From Sulfurimonas sp. (GTDB taxonomy: Bacteria > Campylobacterota > Campylobacteria > Campylobacterales > Sulfurimonadaceae): a DNA stretch of 41,527 nt. This document shows positions 7,947 to 17,198 of the stretch, one piece after another. The notes under the pieces were generated by a model, which ran no database searches, was not told the origin of the DNA, and saw only the letters and a program-made list of their open reading frames with translations. Location of the stretch: contig JALSLQ010000028.1 in assembly GCA_026988235.1 (NCBI GenBank), positions 1 through 41,527 of the forward strand, written 5' to 3'. Made by a program: the position numbers and the translations under genes. Within the stretch, counting starts at the first letter, position 1. Each line of letters starts with the position of its first letter.

Positions 7947-9413
7947 TTGGCAAAGCGCGTTGCAATCATAGACATTGGTTCTAACTCAGTGAGTATGGTA
8001 GTATATGAAAAAGTATCTCGTTTTGCATTTCATTTACTCCACGAAGAAAAATCAAAAGTCAGAATTTCTGAAAATGCTTACAAACATAATGGAGCATTAC
8101 AAGAGATTCCAATGCAAAGAACTTTTGACGCATTAAGTGATTTTATACAAATCAGTAATTCTTTCAAAATAAACAAACTTTTATGCGTGGCAACATCAGC
8201 CCTAAGAGATGCTTCAAACAAAAAAGATTTTTTGCAGAAAGTAAAACATAAACTTAAACTCAATATTAAAACAATTAGTGGAGAAGAAGAAGCCTATTTT
8301 GGTGCCATTGCCTGCGCAAATCTTTTACCCACGCAACACAATGCATTAGCCATAGATATAGGTGGAGGTTCCACTGAACTTGCCTTTATAGATAAAAACA
8401 ATGTATCACACCCTTTATCATTAAAACTTGGTACAGTGCGTCTTAAAGAGCTATTTTTTGACTCTAATGATATGAAAGGTGCCATTAAATATATTGATAA
8501 ACAGTTAGAAATGCTCCCGATGGAAAAGATTGAGACATTAATTGGGATTGGTGGAACATTTCGGGCAATATCAAACTCAATCATGAAACAAGAAATGTAC
8601 CCGTTAAATAAACTTCACGCATATACATATGACATAACAATATTTGAGAAGTTTATAGAAGAGCTTTTAAATAGTAAAAATACTAAAGAGCTCAAAAACC
8701 TTTTTATTAACAGTAATAGATTTGATGTTATAAAACCAGGTACACTTATTTTGCAAAGATTGATTAAAAAGGTAAATATCTCTAAAATCGTTACGAGTGG
8801 CGTTGGTGTTAGAGAAGGCGTATATTTGGCAGACTTGTTACGAAACTCCAAGCATAAATTTCCTCACAACTACAACACTTCCGTGCGTTATTTACTAGAC
8901 TCACATGTACAAAATAAACAGTTTTCAAATAATTTAAACTTACTCAGTAAAAAGATATTTGATGTAACTTATGAGTATTTTGGTATAGAGTATAAATACC
9001 GATACAACCTTGCATTAGCAGCGAAGCTTTACCCTGCAGGAAGCAGTGTACACTTTTATTCACAGAACAAGCATACATATTATTTGATACAAAGTGCCTT
9101 GGAATATGGGTTTACGCATCAGGATATTATGCTTATAGCCACATTAACAAAATATGCTAAGAACAAGCTTCCTTCCACGACACATTTACAACTCTACAAA
9201 AAACTTCTTCCTCAAGAAAGAGTTACAAAAATGCTAAGTTATTTGCTCTCTTTAAGTATTGCACTGCTAAGTCACAGACCAAGAAACTTAGATTTTGAGT
9301 TAAGTTTTGAAGGGAATACTTTACATGTAAACTCGCATAAAAAGCTATATTTATCCAAAGAATCAGTGAAGAAACTAATATGTGAACACAGAGATTTTAA
9401 AGTATTATTTTAA
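7947..9413 (+). CDS. Ppx/GppA family exopolyphosphatase / pppGpp phosphohydrolase
   Basis: 488 aa from a TTG start. ASKHA-fold phosphatase: phosphate loop 1 VAIIDIGSNSVSMVVYE at the N-terminus, the TSALRDASN segment, the ISGEEEAYFGA catalytic-Glu region, loop 2 LAIDIGGGSTELAFID, and IGIGGTFRAIS. A C-terminal HD-like helical region follows (residues about 310-480). The family hydrolyses polyphosphate and/or pppGpp; which substrate is used cannot be told here. It overlaps the end of bamA tail to tail. Confidence 0.88.
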   Translation: MAKRVAIIDIGSNSVSMVVYEKVSRFAFHLLHEEKSKVRISENAYKHNGALQEIPMQRTFDALSDFIQISNSFKINKLLCVATSALRDASNKKDFLQKVKHKLKLNIKTISGEEEAYFGAIACANLLPTQHNALAIDIGGGSTELAFIDKNNVSHPLSLKLGTVRLKELFFDSNDMKGAIKYIDKQLEMLPMEKIETLIGIGGTFRAISNSIMKQEMYPLNKLHAYTYDITIFEKFIEELLNSKNTKELKNLFINSNRFDVIKPGTLILQRLIKKVNISKIVTSGVGVREGVYLADLLRNSKHKFPHNYNTSVRYLLDSHVQNKQFSNNLNLLSKKIFDVTYEYFGIEYKYRYNLALAAKLYPAGSSVHFYSQNKHTYYLIQSALEYGFTHQDIMLIATLTKYAKNKLPSTTHLQLYKKLLPQERVTKMLSYLLSLSIALLSHRPRNLDFELSFEGNTLHVNSHKKLYLSKESVKKLICEHRDFKVLF

Positions 9414-9422
9414 AATCTCTGT
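9388..9422. terminator. Bidirectional hairpin spanning the stop codons of ppx/gppA and bamA
   Basis: A perfect 14-bp inverted repeat (9388-9401 with 9409-9422, loop of 7) contains both stop codons and the last codons of the two convergent, overlapping genes. Each strand has A/T-rich arms (ACAGAGATTTTAAA), so it can serve as a terminator for both transcripts. The final residues DFK of one protein and GQRF of the other are encoded within the arms. Confidence 0.75.
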
Positions 9423-11671
9423 CCCATTGTAAATTCAAAGGCTGATGTTTGATCCCCTGCTTTAGGGCTTATTGGACGAGCAAACATTAACTGAACGGGT
9501 CCCACTGGTGAAAACCACTCTATTCCAGCACCATATCCTGCACGAGAGATATTGTTTGTCAATAAATTGTTTGTAATGTTGTCTGAGATTGTTCCCCAAT
9601 CAAGAAATGTCACTAAACGCATTTTTGCTTTTGGTATTAAAGGTAAACTTAGCTCAAGATTATTAGAAAATGTTTGTGTTCCACCAACTCTTCTAATTCC
9701 ATCAGTTGCTGTTGCATCGGCTACTGTGGGCGAAAGAGAGTATGACTGATATCCTCTCACACTTCCTATACCACCCATATAAAATTTTTCAGCTAATGGA
9801 ATATAACCATTGTTAATTAAAGTATAAAATCGTGCTTTATACCTAAAAATAGCATCAAATCCCAATAAATCTTCTAGTCCATAATATTTAGCAAAATTAG
9901 TTCTAAATTTTATAAAATCAGCTGTTCCACCAAGACCTGCTTTCTCAATACTTTGTGATAGTGTAAATCCCTTACGCGGTAAGTAATAATCATCAGTATT
10001 ATCCCATTTGAGGCTCATGGTCACACCACTTTTTGTGTAAGATTCAAATTGATTTACTCCACCATATACACTGGCATTAAAATCATTTCCAAAAGTATAA
10101 CTGTTACTTGAATAGCCATAGCCCATATATCCACTAATGTGACGAGTAAACCTATACCCTACACCCATTGACAGACCAGTACTCAAAACAGAATAATCTA
10201 TGTAGTCATAAGCAGAATGATAAATAGAAAAATTACCACTAAAGTCACTATCATTTAATCTAGGATTTGAAATATTAAAAGAATAGTTTTGTGTTGTTTG
10301 AGATTTTTCTGCTTTTACGCCTACATTAATACCAGACCCCCAAATATTTCTGTCATTCACACCTATACTTATCAAAAGACCGCCATCGCTGCCATATCCA
10401 CCACCAAGTTGGATATTACCTGTTGGGGCTTCTTTCACTTTCACAATTAAATCCATAGTCTTATTGTTAATTCTTTTTTCTTCTATAGTATTGCCGTCAA
10501 AAAATCCAAGTCTTCCTAAAGCACTGCGAGAATCTGTCAAATCTGTTAAAGAGTAGATATCACCCGGTGCCAAATATAATTCTCTACGAATTATTCTATC
10601 AAGCGTTCTATTATTGCCTGAAATCAATACATTTCTTATTTTTACTTTATCACCGGGCATCACTTTAAAAACCACTTTAACAGTGTGATTCTTTTTGTCT
10701 TTTTTCAAATCAGGAACAACTTGCACAAAAGCATACCCCAAGTCAGCTACAAGTGTTTTAATCTTTTTAGAATCATCTCTAAAAGTTTTTATATTGAAAG
10801 TTTTACCTACTTCGAGTGATATTACATCTTGTAGCTTTTTATCGTCAATAACATGTTTTACCTGATTAATAACAACTTTACTAATTTTATAAGGCTTCCC
10901 TTCAGAAATTAAGTAACTCATATCGGCACTATAGTTGTCAAAATCTATTCTCACGAATGGTTCATCAACCTTGGCATCCAAATAACCATACTGCATATAA
11001 TAATCACGAATTCTCAAAGGATCATACTCTAAGTCTCTTAAGCTCATTTTTCCATTATTTCGACCCCAAAACCAACCCATAAACTGTTTTTCTTTATTTG
11101 CAATTACATCATTAAAATCATCTGAATCCAATCCATATACACCACTATATTGAAGCTTTTTTATAATAATTTCTTCACCCTCATTGACAACAAATGTAAC
11201 TTTTACACTACCGTTTTTCAAATACTTTGTCTCAACTTCTACAACACTATCAATTTTACCATCTTTAGATATCGCATCAATAATTCGTTTTTTGGCAGCT
11301 TCGAGTTTTTTTTCATCATATAAGCTTCCTTTTTTTATTTGAATAACAGAATCTTTAACATCCTCATCACTCTCTTTCCAACCCTTGAGTTCAACTTGAG
11401 AAATAATAGGTTTTTCTTTAAAATAAAAAGTTAATTTTCCATTTTTGCTAAATTCTGTCCAAATATCATTAAAATAACCTTGGTCAAAATATTTTTTGAT
11501 AGCCTTATCTACCATCTCTTCATCAATATCATCACCCTTTTGAAAGCTTAGCATTCTCAATGCAACTGGCTTAGAGAGGTGAATAAGCCCATTATATTCA
11601 ATTGTTTTAACTACCCGCGCGTATATGTTTGTTGTAAAAACAACCAATAAAAAAGATAAAAATATTTTCAT
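9410..11671 (-). CDS. bamA: Outer membrane protein assembly factor BamA
   Basis: 753 aa. A signal peptide (about 1-18) is followed by five POTRA repeats (about 20-400) and a C-terminal 16-strand barrel. The VRGYQSYSLSP motif (VRGF/Y box of loop 6) and a terminal aromatic F after GQR are present. BamA is the essential outer-membrane insertase for beta-barrel proteins. The 4-bp convergent overlap with the upstream plus-strand gene is unusual and is covered by a shared hairpin. Its promoter side faces the accessory island. Confidence 0.96.
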   Translation of the reverse strand: MKIFLSFLLVVFTTNIYARVVKTIEYNGLIHLSKPVALRMLSFQKGDDIDEEMVDKAIKKYFDQGYFNDIWTEFSKNGKLTFYFKEKPIISQVELKGWKESDEDVKDSVIQIKKGSLYDEKKLEAAKKRIIDAISKDGKIDSVVEVETKYLKNGSVKVTFVVNEGEEIIIKKLQYSGVYGLDSDDFNDVIANKEKQFMGWFWGRNNGKMSLRDLEYDPLRIRDYYMQYGYLDAKVDEPFVRIDFDNYSADMSYLISEGKPYKISKVVINQVKHVIDDKKLQDVISLEVGKTFNIKTFRDDSKKIKTLVADLGYAFVQVVPDLKKDKKNHTVKVVFKVMPGDKVKIRNVLISGNNRTLDRIIRRELYLAPGDIYSLTDLTDSRSALGRLGFFDGNTIEEKRINNKTMDLIVKVKEAPTGNIQLGGGYGSDGGLLISIGVNDRNIWGSGINVGVKAEKSQTTQNYSFNISNPRLNDSDFSGNFSIYHSAYDYIDYSVLSTGLSMGVGYRFTRHISGYMGYGYSSNSYTFGNDFNASVYGGVNQFESYTKSGVTMSLKWDNTDDYYLPRKGFTLSQSIEKAGLGGTADFIKFRTNFAKYYGLEDLLGFDAIFRYKARFYTLINNGYIPLAEKFYMGGIGSVRGYQSYSLSPTVADATATDGIRRVGGTQTFSNNLELSLPLIPKAKMRLVTFLDWGTISDNITNNLLTNNISRAGYGAGIEWFSPVGPVQLMFARPISPKAGDQTSAFEFTMGQRF

Positions 11672-11847
11672 TCAACTTCCATTTAAAAAATTAGTAAAGA
11701 TTTTACCCATTATGAGGTTAATATTAAGTAAAACGAGGCTGAAATTTTTACATTTTTAAACAAACTTTCTTGTTAAATATTGCAATTTTCTTGCAAAAAA
11801 GTGCTACAAAGACGGTATAAAAGAACACGAAATATTTCAACAACTTT

Positions 11848-11866
11848 AAAGGACATTATGTCCTTT
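11848..11866. repeat. Short inverted repeat in the bamA-mod intergenic region
   Basis: AAAGGACAT, one base, then ATGTCCTTT: a 9-bp perfect inverted repeat. The half-site AAAAAGGACAT recurs as a single arm around 11925-11935. No T-tract follows, so a terminator is unlikely; it may be a residue of the mobile element just downstream or an operator. The surrounding 11672-12334 contains no intact gene. Confidence 0.45.
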
Positions 11867-11940
11867 GAACTCTGTAGCCAATAATTAACAGACGCTTTAT
11901 CCTTCTAATATGATATTTATTGCAAAAAAGGACATCTGAT

Positions 11941-12097
11941 ATTTAAGAATACTAATATAGCTATCAAATTTCATAAACAATCAAAAAGTAGAACAAGAAT
12001 TGCTTAACAATGCGAAAAAAATAATATTGAACTTTGGTTTACGACACCTTATGCACCAGAATTTAATCCTATTGAAAGAGTGTATGGAGTTTTTTAG
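11941..12097 (+). pseudogene. IS630-family transposase remnant (3' end)
   Basis: The last 22 codons before the stop at 12095-12097 read ELWFTTPYAPEFNPIERVYG then VF. This is the classic C-terminal DDE block of IS630 transposases, including the catalytic Glu in NPIER. Upstream the frame is broken. Adding one A to the run of seven after GCG (12014-12020) joins it to VEQELLNNAKK, and a second shift near 11990 joins it to NIAIKFHKQSK, which resembles the region around the second Asp. Only the tail of the gene survives, with no recognisable ends. Confidence 0.8.
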
Positions 12098-12151
12098 GAT
12101 TGTTTTGCTATTATATTTTATATGATTTGAAGATTGGGCTCTTTCACAGTC

Positions 12152-12201
12152 TCAAAGATAGCCAATAAGTAGCCTAGCGGCGACTTATTGGCTATCTTTG
12201 A
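12152..12201. repeat. 19-bp perfect inverted repeat (large hairpin) upstream of mod
   Basis: Arms 12152-12170 and 12183-12201 are fully complementary (TCAAAGATAGCCAATAAGT and its mirror) with a 12-nt centre AGCCTAGCGGCG that can itself pair GCC with GGC. No T-run follows. It separates the IS630 remnant from the restriction-modification operon. It may be a mobile-element end, a miniature repeat or a strong transcription block. The word TAGCCAATAA inside it also appears alone near 11875. Confidence 0.7.
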
Positions 12202-12334
12202 CCGTTGTGTGCATGTCAAATATCTCTAGCATTTCCAAATTCAGCAGTTTTGTAAAAAAAATGATAAAATGCAATACTAATGTAAAATATATCTATACAA
12301 TTAAAAATTAAATGCAAACAAGGAAAATATCTAT

Positions 12335-14449
12335 ATGGCTGATTATTCAACTTATGATAAATCTGAACTTTTAAAAGTCATTACAAGACTAGAAAAAGAG
12401 TTAAAAACTAAAAAATATGGACTTGTTTGGGATAGTGAAAAAGAGCCTGAACAGGTTGTTCTCGATTGTGAAAATAATTTACCTATTTTAAAAAGAATAA
12501 AATCTAAAGAGATTAAAACAAATGACAATGATGATAATATTTTAATTGAAGGTGATAATTATCATGCTTTAACTGTATTAAACTACACTCATAAAGAAAA
12601 AATTGATGTGATTTATATTGACCCACCATATAACACAGGACAAAAAGATTTTATATATAACGATAGATATATTGATTCTGAACATAGTTATAAACATAGT
12701 AAATGGCTTAGTTTTATGGAGAAAAGATTAAATCTTGCAAAAAATTTATTGACTAAAGATGGTGTAATATTTGCAAGTATTGATGACAATGAATACCCGC
12801 GGTTGATATTGCTTTTTGAAAAATTATTTGGTGAGAAAAATGTAAAAACTATCGCTGTTAAAATGAGTGAATCTAGTGGCTTAAAAATGGGGGCAGTTTT
12901 AAAAAATGGTACTATTCCAAAACTAAAAGAATATATTGTAATTGCTAAGCTAGGAGGAATAAAAAATATTTATTTAGACAAAATTCCAAAAGAAGCTTGG
13001 GATAGTGAATATAATATTTTTTTAGAAAACTTCACAAAAAAAGATAAAAAGATTATTGATAAAATATCTCAAAAAGAAAATATTGTTGATAAGGATATTA
13101 AAACTGTTGATACAATTTCTCAAAATATATTAATGGTTAGTGTTAGCAAAAAACTAAAAGATTTAAAAATAACTGCAAAAGATAAAGAACAATGGTTATT
13201 TAAAAATGCTTATAGAATATGCCAATGTGTTTCATCGGCAAGTGTATTAAAACTTACTAATGAAAAAAAAGAATATGATAATAATGATTTATTTTTTGTT
13301 AAGTCATCAACGGGATTACTTTATTTTGCAAGAGCAACATTTTCAGAAGATTCAAAAAAACCAAGAGTACAAATGATTTTTGCAGAAGACAACCTTACTC
13401 AACACCCTGGGGATTTTTGGTCAGATATAAAAACTACTGGTCTTGATAATGAGGGTAATGTAGATTTTAAAAATGGTAAAAAACCAATGAAATTAATCCA
13501 AAGACTTATAAGGTCAATCAAAAAAGAAAAAATTACTGTATTAGATTTTTTTGCTGGTAGTGGTACAACAGGCGAAGTAGTATTAAAATTACAAGAAGAT
13601 ACAAATATAAACTTTATCTTGTGTACAACAAATGATGATAAAGAAGCAATTTGTAGTAATGCAACTTACCCAAGATTGAAATATGCAATAAATACCTATG
13701 GTGGAAATCTACAATATTTCAAAACTGACTTTGTTAAAAAAACAAAAAATCGTGATCAAGTTAAAATAAATTTAACTAAAAAATGTACTGAAATGCTATG
13801 TGTAAAAGAAAATATTTTTAATATTACAAAAGAAGAAAAAGATTATAAAATATTTACTTCTAATAAAAATGATAAATTTTTATGTGTTTACTACAACTTT
13901 ATAGTAGATAGTATTTATGATTTTATTAAAGATATAAAAGCTTTAGAAGGTAAAAAAATAGTTTATATATTTTCAATAGACAATGAAGCCAATAAAACTC
14001 TTTTTTCTGGAATCAGTACTTTAAAAGTAGAAGCTATTCCACAAAATATATTAAATATTTATAAGCAGTTAGTAAAAATAAATATTCCATTAAAAACAAA
14101 TGTGATATTTACAGATTACAACAAAGCAAAGACTAAAATTTTTATTGATAAAGATAAAGATGATGGAGCGAGAGTTTTAAGAGTTGTTTTAGAAAAATTA
14201 ATACAAAAAATATCACAAGACAACAGTGTAAATATTCTTAATACAAAAGGTAAAGAAGAAAAAACCACTGTATTAAATGATAAGTTATATAATCAAAATA
14301 TAATTACGCAACTAGATTGGGAAGAAAATAAAACATTTTTAACAATAGGAAATGATGCTTCACATGGCGATTATGATGATTATGAGTTGAAACAAGTAGA
14401 AAAATTTTATAGACATGTTCAAACATTACTGAATAGCTATAATGTATAA
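12335..14449 (+). CDS. mod: Type III restriction-modification DNA methyltransferase (Mod)
   Basis: 704 aa; AAGGAAA sits about 9 nt before the ATG. The catalytic motif DPPYNTG (residues 96-102) precedes the SAM-binding FAGSG motif (about 405-410), the beta-class order shared by type III Mod subunits. DPPY suggests N6-adenine methylation. The interval 150-380 should hold the target-recognition domain, so specificity cannot be predicted. The C-terminal 270 residues are Lys/Asn-rich and probably contact Res. No simple repeat tract that could cause phase variation is visible. Codons are extremely A/T-rich compared with flanking core genes, suggesting acquisition. res follows after 9 nt. Confidence 0.93.
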   Translation: MADYSTYDKSELLKVITRLEKELKTKKYGLVWDSEKEPEQVVLDCENNLPILKRIKSKEIKTNDNDDNILIEGDNYHALTVLNYTHKEKIDVIYIDPPYNTGQKDFIYNDRYIDSEHSYKHSKWLSFMEKRLNLAKNLLTKDGVIFASIDDNEYPRLILLFEKLFGEKNVKTIAVKMSESSGLKMGAVLKNGTIPKLKEYIVIAKLGGIKNIYLDKIPKEAWDSEYNIFLENFTKKDKKIIDKISQKENIVDKDIKTVDTISQNILMVSVSKKLKDLKITAKDKEQWLFKNAYRICQCVSSASVLKLTNEKKEYDNNDLFFVKSSTGLLYFARATFSEDSKKPRVQMIFAEDNLTQHPGDFWSDIKTTGLDNEGNVDFKNGKKPMKLIQRLIRSIKKEKITVLDFFAGSGTTGEVVLKLQEDTNINFILCTTNDDKEAICSNATYPRLKYAINTYGGNLQYFKTDFVKKTKNRDQVKINLTKKCTEMLCVKENIFNITKEEKDYKIFTSNKNDKFLCVYYNFIVDSIYDFIKDIKALEGKKIVYIFSIDNEANKTLFSGISTLKVEAIPQNILNIYKQLVKINIPLKTNVIFTDYNKAKTKIFIDKDKDDGARVLRVVLEKLIQKISQDNSVNILNTKGKEEKTTVLNDKLYNQNIITQLDWEENKTFLTIGNDASHGDYDDYELKQVEKFYRHVQTLLNSYNV

Positions 14450-14458
14450 GGCAATCAA

Positions 14459-16813
14459 ATGAGTACAAAAATTTTAAAACAATATCAATCTGATGCGGTA
14501 GATGAGCTACTATTAAAAACTAACTTACTTTTAAACAAAAGTTTAGATAAAAAAACTATTGTATTTCAATCTCCTACAGGTAGTGGTAAAACATTAATGC
14601 TAACTGAATATATAGAGCAAATGATAAAAGATAATGAAGATGAAGATTTGTGCTTTTTATGGATGAGTATTGGCAAAGGTGAACTTCATAAGCAAAGTTA
14701 CAATTCTTTAAAAAGAGAATTTCAAGGTTTTCCTAGTATTTATTTACTTGAAGAAGAATTTTTTGGCTCAAGAGAAGCTATTGAACAAAATGAAGTAGTT
14801 GTTGTAAATTGGGAAAAATTAAGAGCAAAAGATAATAAAACTAATGAGTGGAAAAACACCTTAATGAAAGATAAGGAAACTACAAACTTTAAAGAACTTA
14901 TTAGAAATACAAAAGAAGAAAATAGAAAAATTATAATGATAATTGATGAAAGTCATTCTAATTCTGCTAGTGAAAGGGCTATTGAATTAAGAGATATTAT
15001 TAATGCTGATATTACAATAGAGATGAGTGCTACACCTGTTTTAGATGGAAATGAATATAATGAAAAAGTAACAGTAGATCCAAATGAAGTTATTGATGAG
15101 GGGATGATTAAAAAAGAGATAATCATCAATCAAGATATTGATAAAATTGATGATGATGAAATTACATCGCAAGAACTTGTTATGCAAGTTGCATTTGAAA
15201 AAAGAGAAGAGTTACGACAGCTTTATAAAAAATATGATCTTGACATAAATCCATTAGTTTTAGTTCAATTACCATCTAGTGATGCAGGTGATGATAAAAA
15301 AGAGTTTGTAGAAAGTTTTTTGGCTCAAAAAGGTATGGATAAAGAAAATAAACAAGTAGCGGTTTGGTTAAATGATGAAAAAGTGAATAATGAAAGTGAT
15401 TTAGTTATTCCAAATGACAGTGAAGTAAATTTTTTAATTTTTAAAATGGCTATTGATACAGGATGGGATTGCCCAAGAGCATCAATTTTAGTTCGTTTTA
15501 GAGAAACCAAGAGTGAAACTTTTGAAATACAAACAATAGGTAGAATCCTTAGAATGCCTGAAGCAAAGCATTATGAAGATGATAATTTAAATAAAGGTTA
15601 TATATATACAAATATAAAAAGTCTTGAAGTTAAAAGAGAAACTTATAATCCAAATATTATAAAATCTGAAATTGTAAAAAGAAAAGAGATTTATAAACCA
15701 TTAAATTTAAAATCATATTATAGAAATAGAGTTGATTTCGGTGATATTACAGCATTGAGTTTTTTTCAAGTTTTAGATGAAGTGTTTTGTAAAGAATTTG
15801 GATTAAAATTAAATGAGTTTGAATTACTAAATGAAAATCTAAAAAAAGTATCAAAAATTATAAATATTGAAGATTTAGATAATCAAGATGAAATTATGCT
15901 AAACAAACCTCTTGATGTGAAAGAATTTGATAAATTACCTGAACATATTACAACAGGCAAAGAAGCAGATTTATTTTCAGAATCTACAATAATGAAAGCG
16001 AATTTATCACAAGATGATTTATTTCATGCTTTTGAATTGTTAATTAGAAATAATCTTAATGGCTTTGCATATAAAAGATCAATAGGAACTTTCAAATCTG
16101 CATTATATAGATGGTTTAAAAGATATTTAAATATCAATCTTACGGGGAATGGTATTGTATATATTCAAAATATTGTATTAAACAATGCAAACACTTTTAA
16201 TATATTATTTGATAAAGCAATTAATACATACAAACCAATCAAAGATGAAGAAATAAATAAAAAAATTGAAGAGATTGAAGAGTGGAATAAATCATGGGAA
16301 ATATCCCAAACCAGAAATTTAAACCCTTATACATATACATCAGAGTACGAAAGAAGAGATAACAATAAAAAAGAATACTTTAATAGTTTTAAATTAAATT
16401 TAATAACTCCTTGTAGATTAAATATTGATAGTGATATAGAAGTAGATTTTATTAAATATTTAGATAATAAATCTGATAAAGTTGAATGGTGGTGGCAAAA
16501 TGGTAGTGAACATATGTCATTGAATTTTGGAATAAAATATAATAAAAAATCTACATTTCAACCAGACTTTATAGTATCATTTAAAGATGGTAGAATTGGT
16601 ATTTTCGATACTAAAGCAAGTGGATTTAATGAAGATGATAATAAATTAAAAAGTGATGCTTTACAACAATATATTAAAGAAGAAAATAAAAATATCTTTG
16701 GTGGGTTAGTTATAAAAGAAGGACAACATTTTAAAATAAATACAAAAGAAAACTATACATCTTATAAAGAAAATCAAAAAGAATGGGTGTACTTTGAAGA
16801 TTTAATAAAATAA
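14459..16813 (+). CDS. res: Type III restriction enzyme, helicase-nuclease subunit (Res)
   Basis: 784 aa. A superfamily 2 helicase core comes first: Q-motif-like KQYQSDAVDEL near residue 7, Walker A SPTGSGKT (38-45), Walker B DESH (about 163-166), SATP (about residue 190), and motif VI TIGRILRMPE (about 360-370). The C-terminus carries a PD-(D/E)xK nuclease: QPDFIVSF (about 701-708) and GIFDTKASG (about 714-722). Res needs Mod to translocate and cleave DNA with unmethylated head-to-head sites. The protein is somewhat shorter than classical Res subunits but all core motifs are there, so the system looks functional. Confidence 0.93.
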   Translation: MSTKILKQYQSDAVDELLLKTNLLLNKSLDKKTIVFQSPTGSGKTLMLTEYIEQMIKDNEDEDLCFLWMSIGKGELHKQSYNSLKREFQGFPSIYLLEEEFFGSREAIEQNEVVVVNWEKLRAKDNKTNEWKNTLMKDKETTNFKELIRNTKEENRKIIMIIDESHSNSASERAIELRDIINADITIEMSATPVLDGNEYNEKVTVDPNEVIDEGMIKKEIIINQDIDKIDDDEITSQELVMQVAFEKREELRQLYKKYDLDINPLVLVQLPSSDAGDDKKEFVESFLAQKGMDKENKQVAVWLNDEKVNNESDLVIPNDSEVNFLIFKMAIDTGWDCPRASILVRFRETKSETFEIQTIGRILRMPEAKHYEDDNLNKGYIYTNIKSLEVKRETYNPNIIKSEIVKRKEIYKPLNLKSYYRNRVDFGDITALSFFQVLDEVFCKEFGLKLNEFELLNENLKKVSKIINIEDLDNQDEIMLNKPLDVKEFDKLPEHITTGKEADLFSESTIMKANLSQDDLFHAFELLIRNNLNGFAYKRSIGTFKSALYRWFKRYLNINLTGNGIVYIQNIVLNNANTFNILFDKAINTYKPIKDEEINKKIEEIEEWNKSWEISQTRNLNPYTYTSEYERRDNNKKEYFNSFKLNLITPCRLNIDSDIEVDFIKYLDNKSDKVEWWWQNGSEHMSLNFGIKYNKKSTFQPDFIVSFKDGRIGIFDTKASGFNEDDNKLKSDALQQYIKEENKNIFGGLVIKEGQHFKINTKENYTSYKENQKEWVYFEDLIK

Positions 16814-16844
16814 ATATTGTGAAGTTACATATCGAGCATACAAC

Positions 16845-16868
16845 AAAAGGTTAATTTATGAGTGAATA
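16845..16868 (+). repeat. 24-bp direct repeat, copy 1 (leader and start codon)
   Basis: AAAAGGTTAATTTATGAG followed by TGAATA. It is identical to the copy at 17739-17762 and covers a ribosome site (AAAAGG), an ATG and two more codons. Immediately afterward the sequences diverge into two unrelated small membrane-protein genes. Confidence 0.85.
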
Positions 16869-17131
16869 GAACAGTAATTACAGGAGCTGCTATTGCATTA
16901 ACAATTTCCTTGATTGGATACTCAATGTTCAAAGATTCAATGGCTTGAATAGGTTATTTATTTATTGTCCCAGCTGGTTTTTTGGGTGCAACAAGCTATG
17001 GGTTAAGTATAAAATCAGAAATATCAATTTCATACGATAGTGTTATTATTAATTCAATATTTTTTACAACAGTTGGTATAGAAATAGTCCAATTTATATT
17101 ATGTTTTACAGTTATGTATTGTGGTTGGTAA
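16858..17131 (+). pseudogene. Small two-helix membrane protein gene, disrupted
   Basis: From the well-placed ATG at 16858 the frame is only M-S-E-stop. One base over, the reading continues NRTVITGAAIALTISLIGYS and so on to TAA at 17129, with a second interruption at TGA 16946-16948 where W is expected (SMA-stop-IGYLF). The joined product of about 90 aa has two to three hydrophobic stretches (about residues 5-20, 28-45 and 70-88). It could start from GTG 16862 but would still end at the TGA. No family recognised. It lies between res and the BrnTA pair. Confidence 0.6.
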
Positions 17132-17175
17132 GATATATACTAACAAAAAAACTTTCCCTAAAACTCCATAAAGAT

Positions 17176-17192
17176 TATAATTATGGTATAAT
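17176..17192 (+). promoter_or_regulatory. Tandem -10 boxes of the brnTA operon
   Basis: Two TATAAT hexamers at 17176-17181 and 17187-17192 lie just upstream of the brnT ATG at 17199. The second would start transcription at or within a base or two of the ATG, giving a leaderless message; the first leaves a leader of about 10 nt. The ATTATAATTAT stretch is itself near-palindromic and could be bound by the BrnA repressor. Confidence 0.5.
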
Positions 17193-17198
17193 TTAAGC

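Noticed and set aside
12335..14449. Search for phase-variation repeats in mod.
   Set aside because: No tandem tract of four or more identical short units, and no homopolymer longer than about nine bases, was seen in the gene.
16845..16868. Direct repeat tested as an integron attC or recombinase core site.
   Set aside because: No GTTRRRY/RYYYAAC pair and no imperfect fold-back; the repeat covers a ribosome site and start codon instead.
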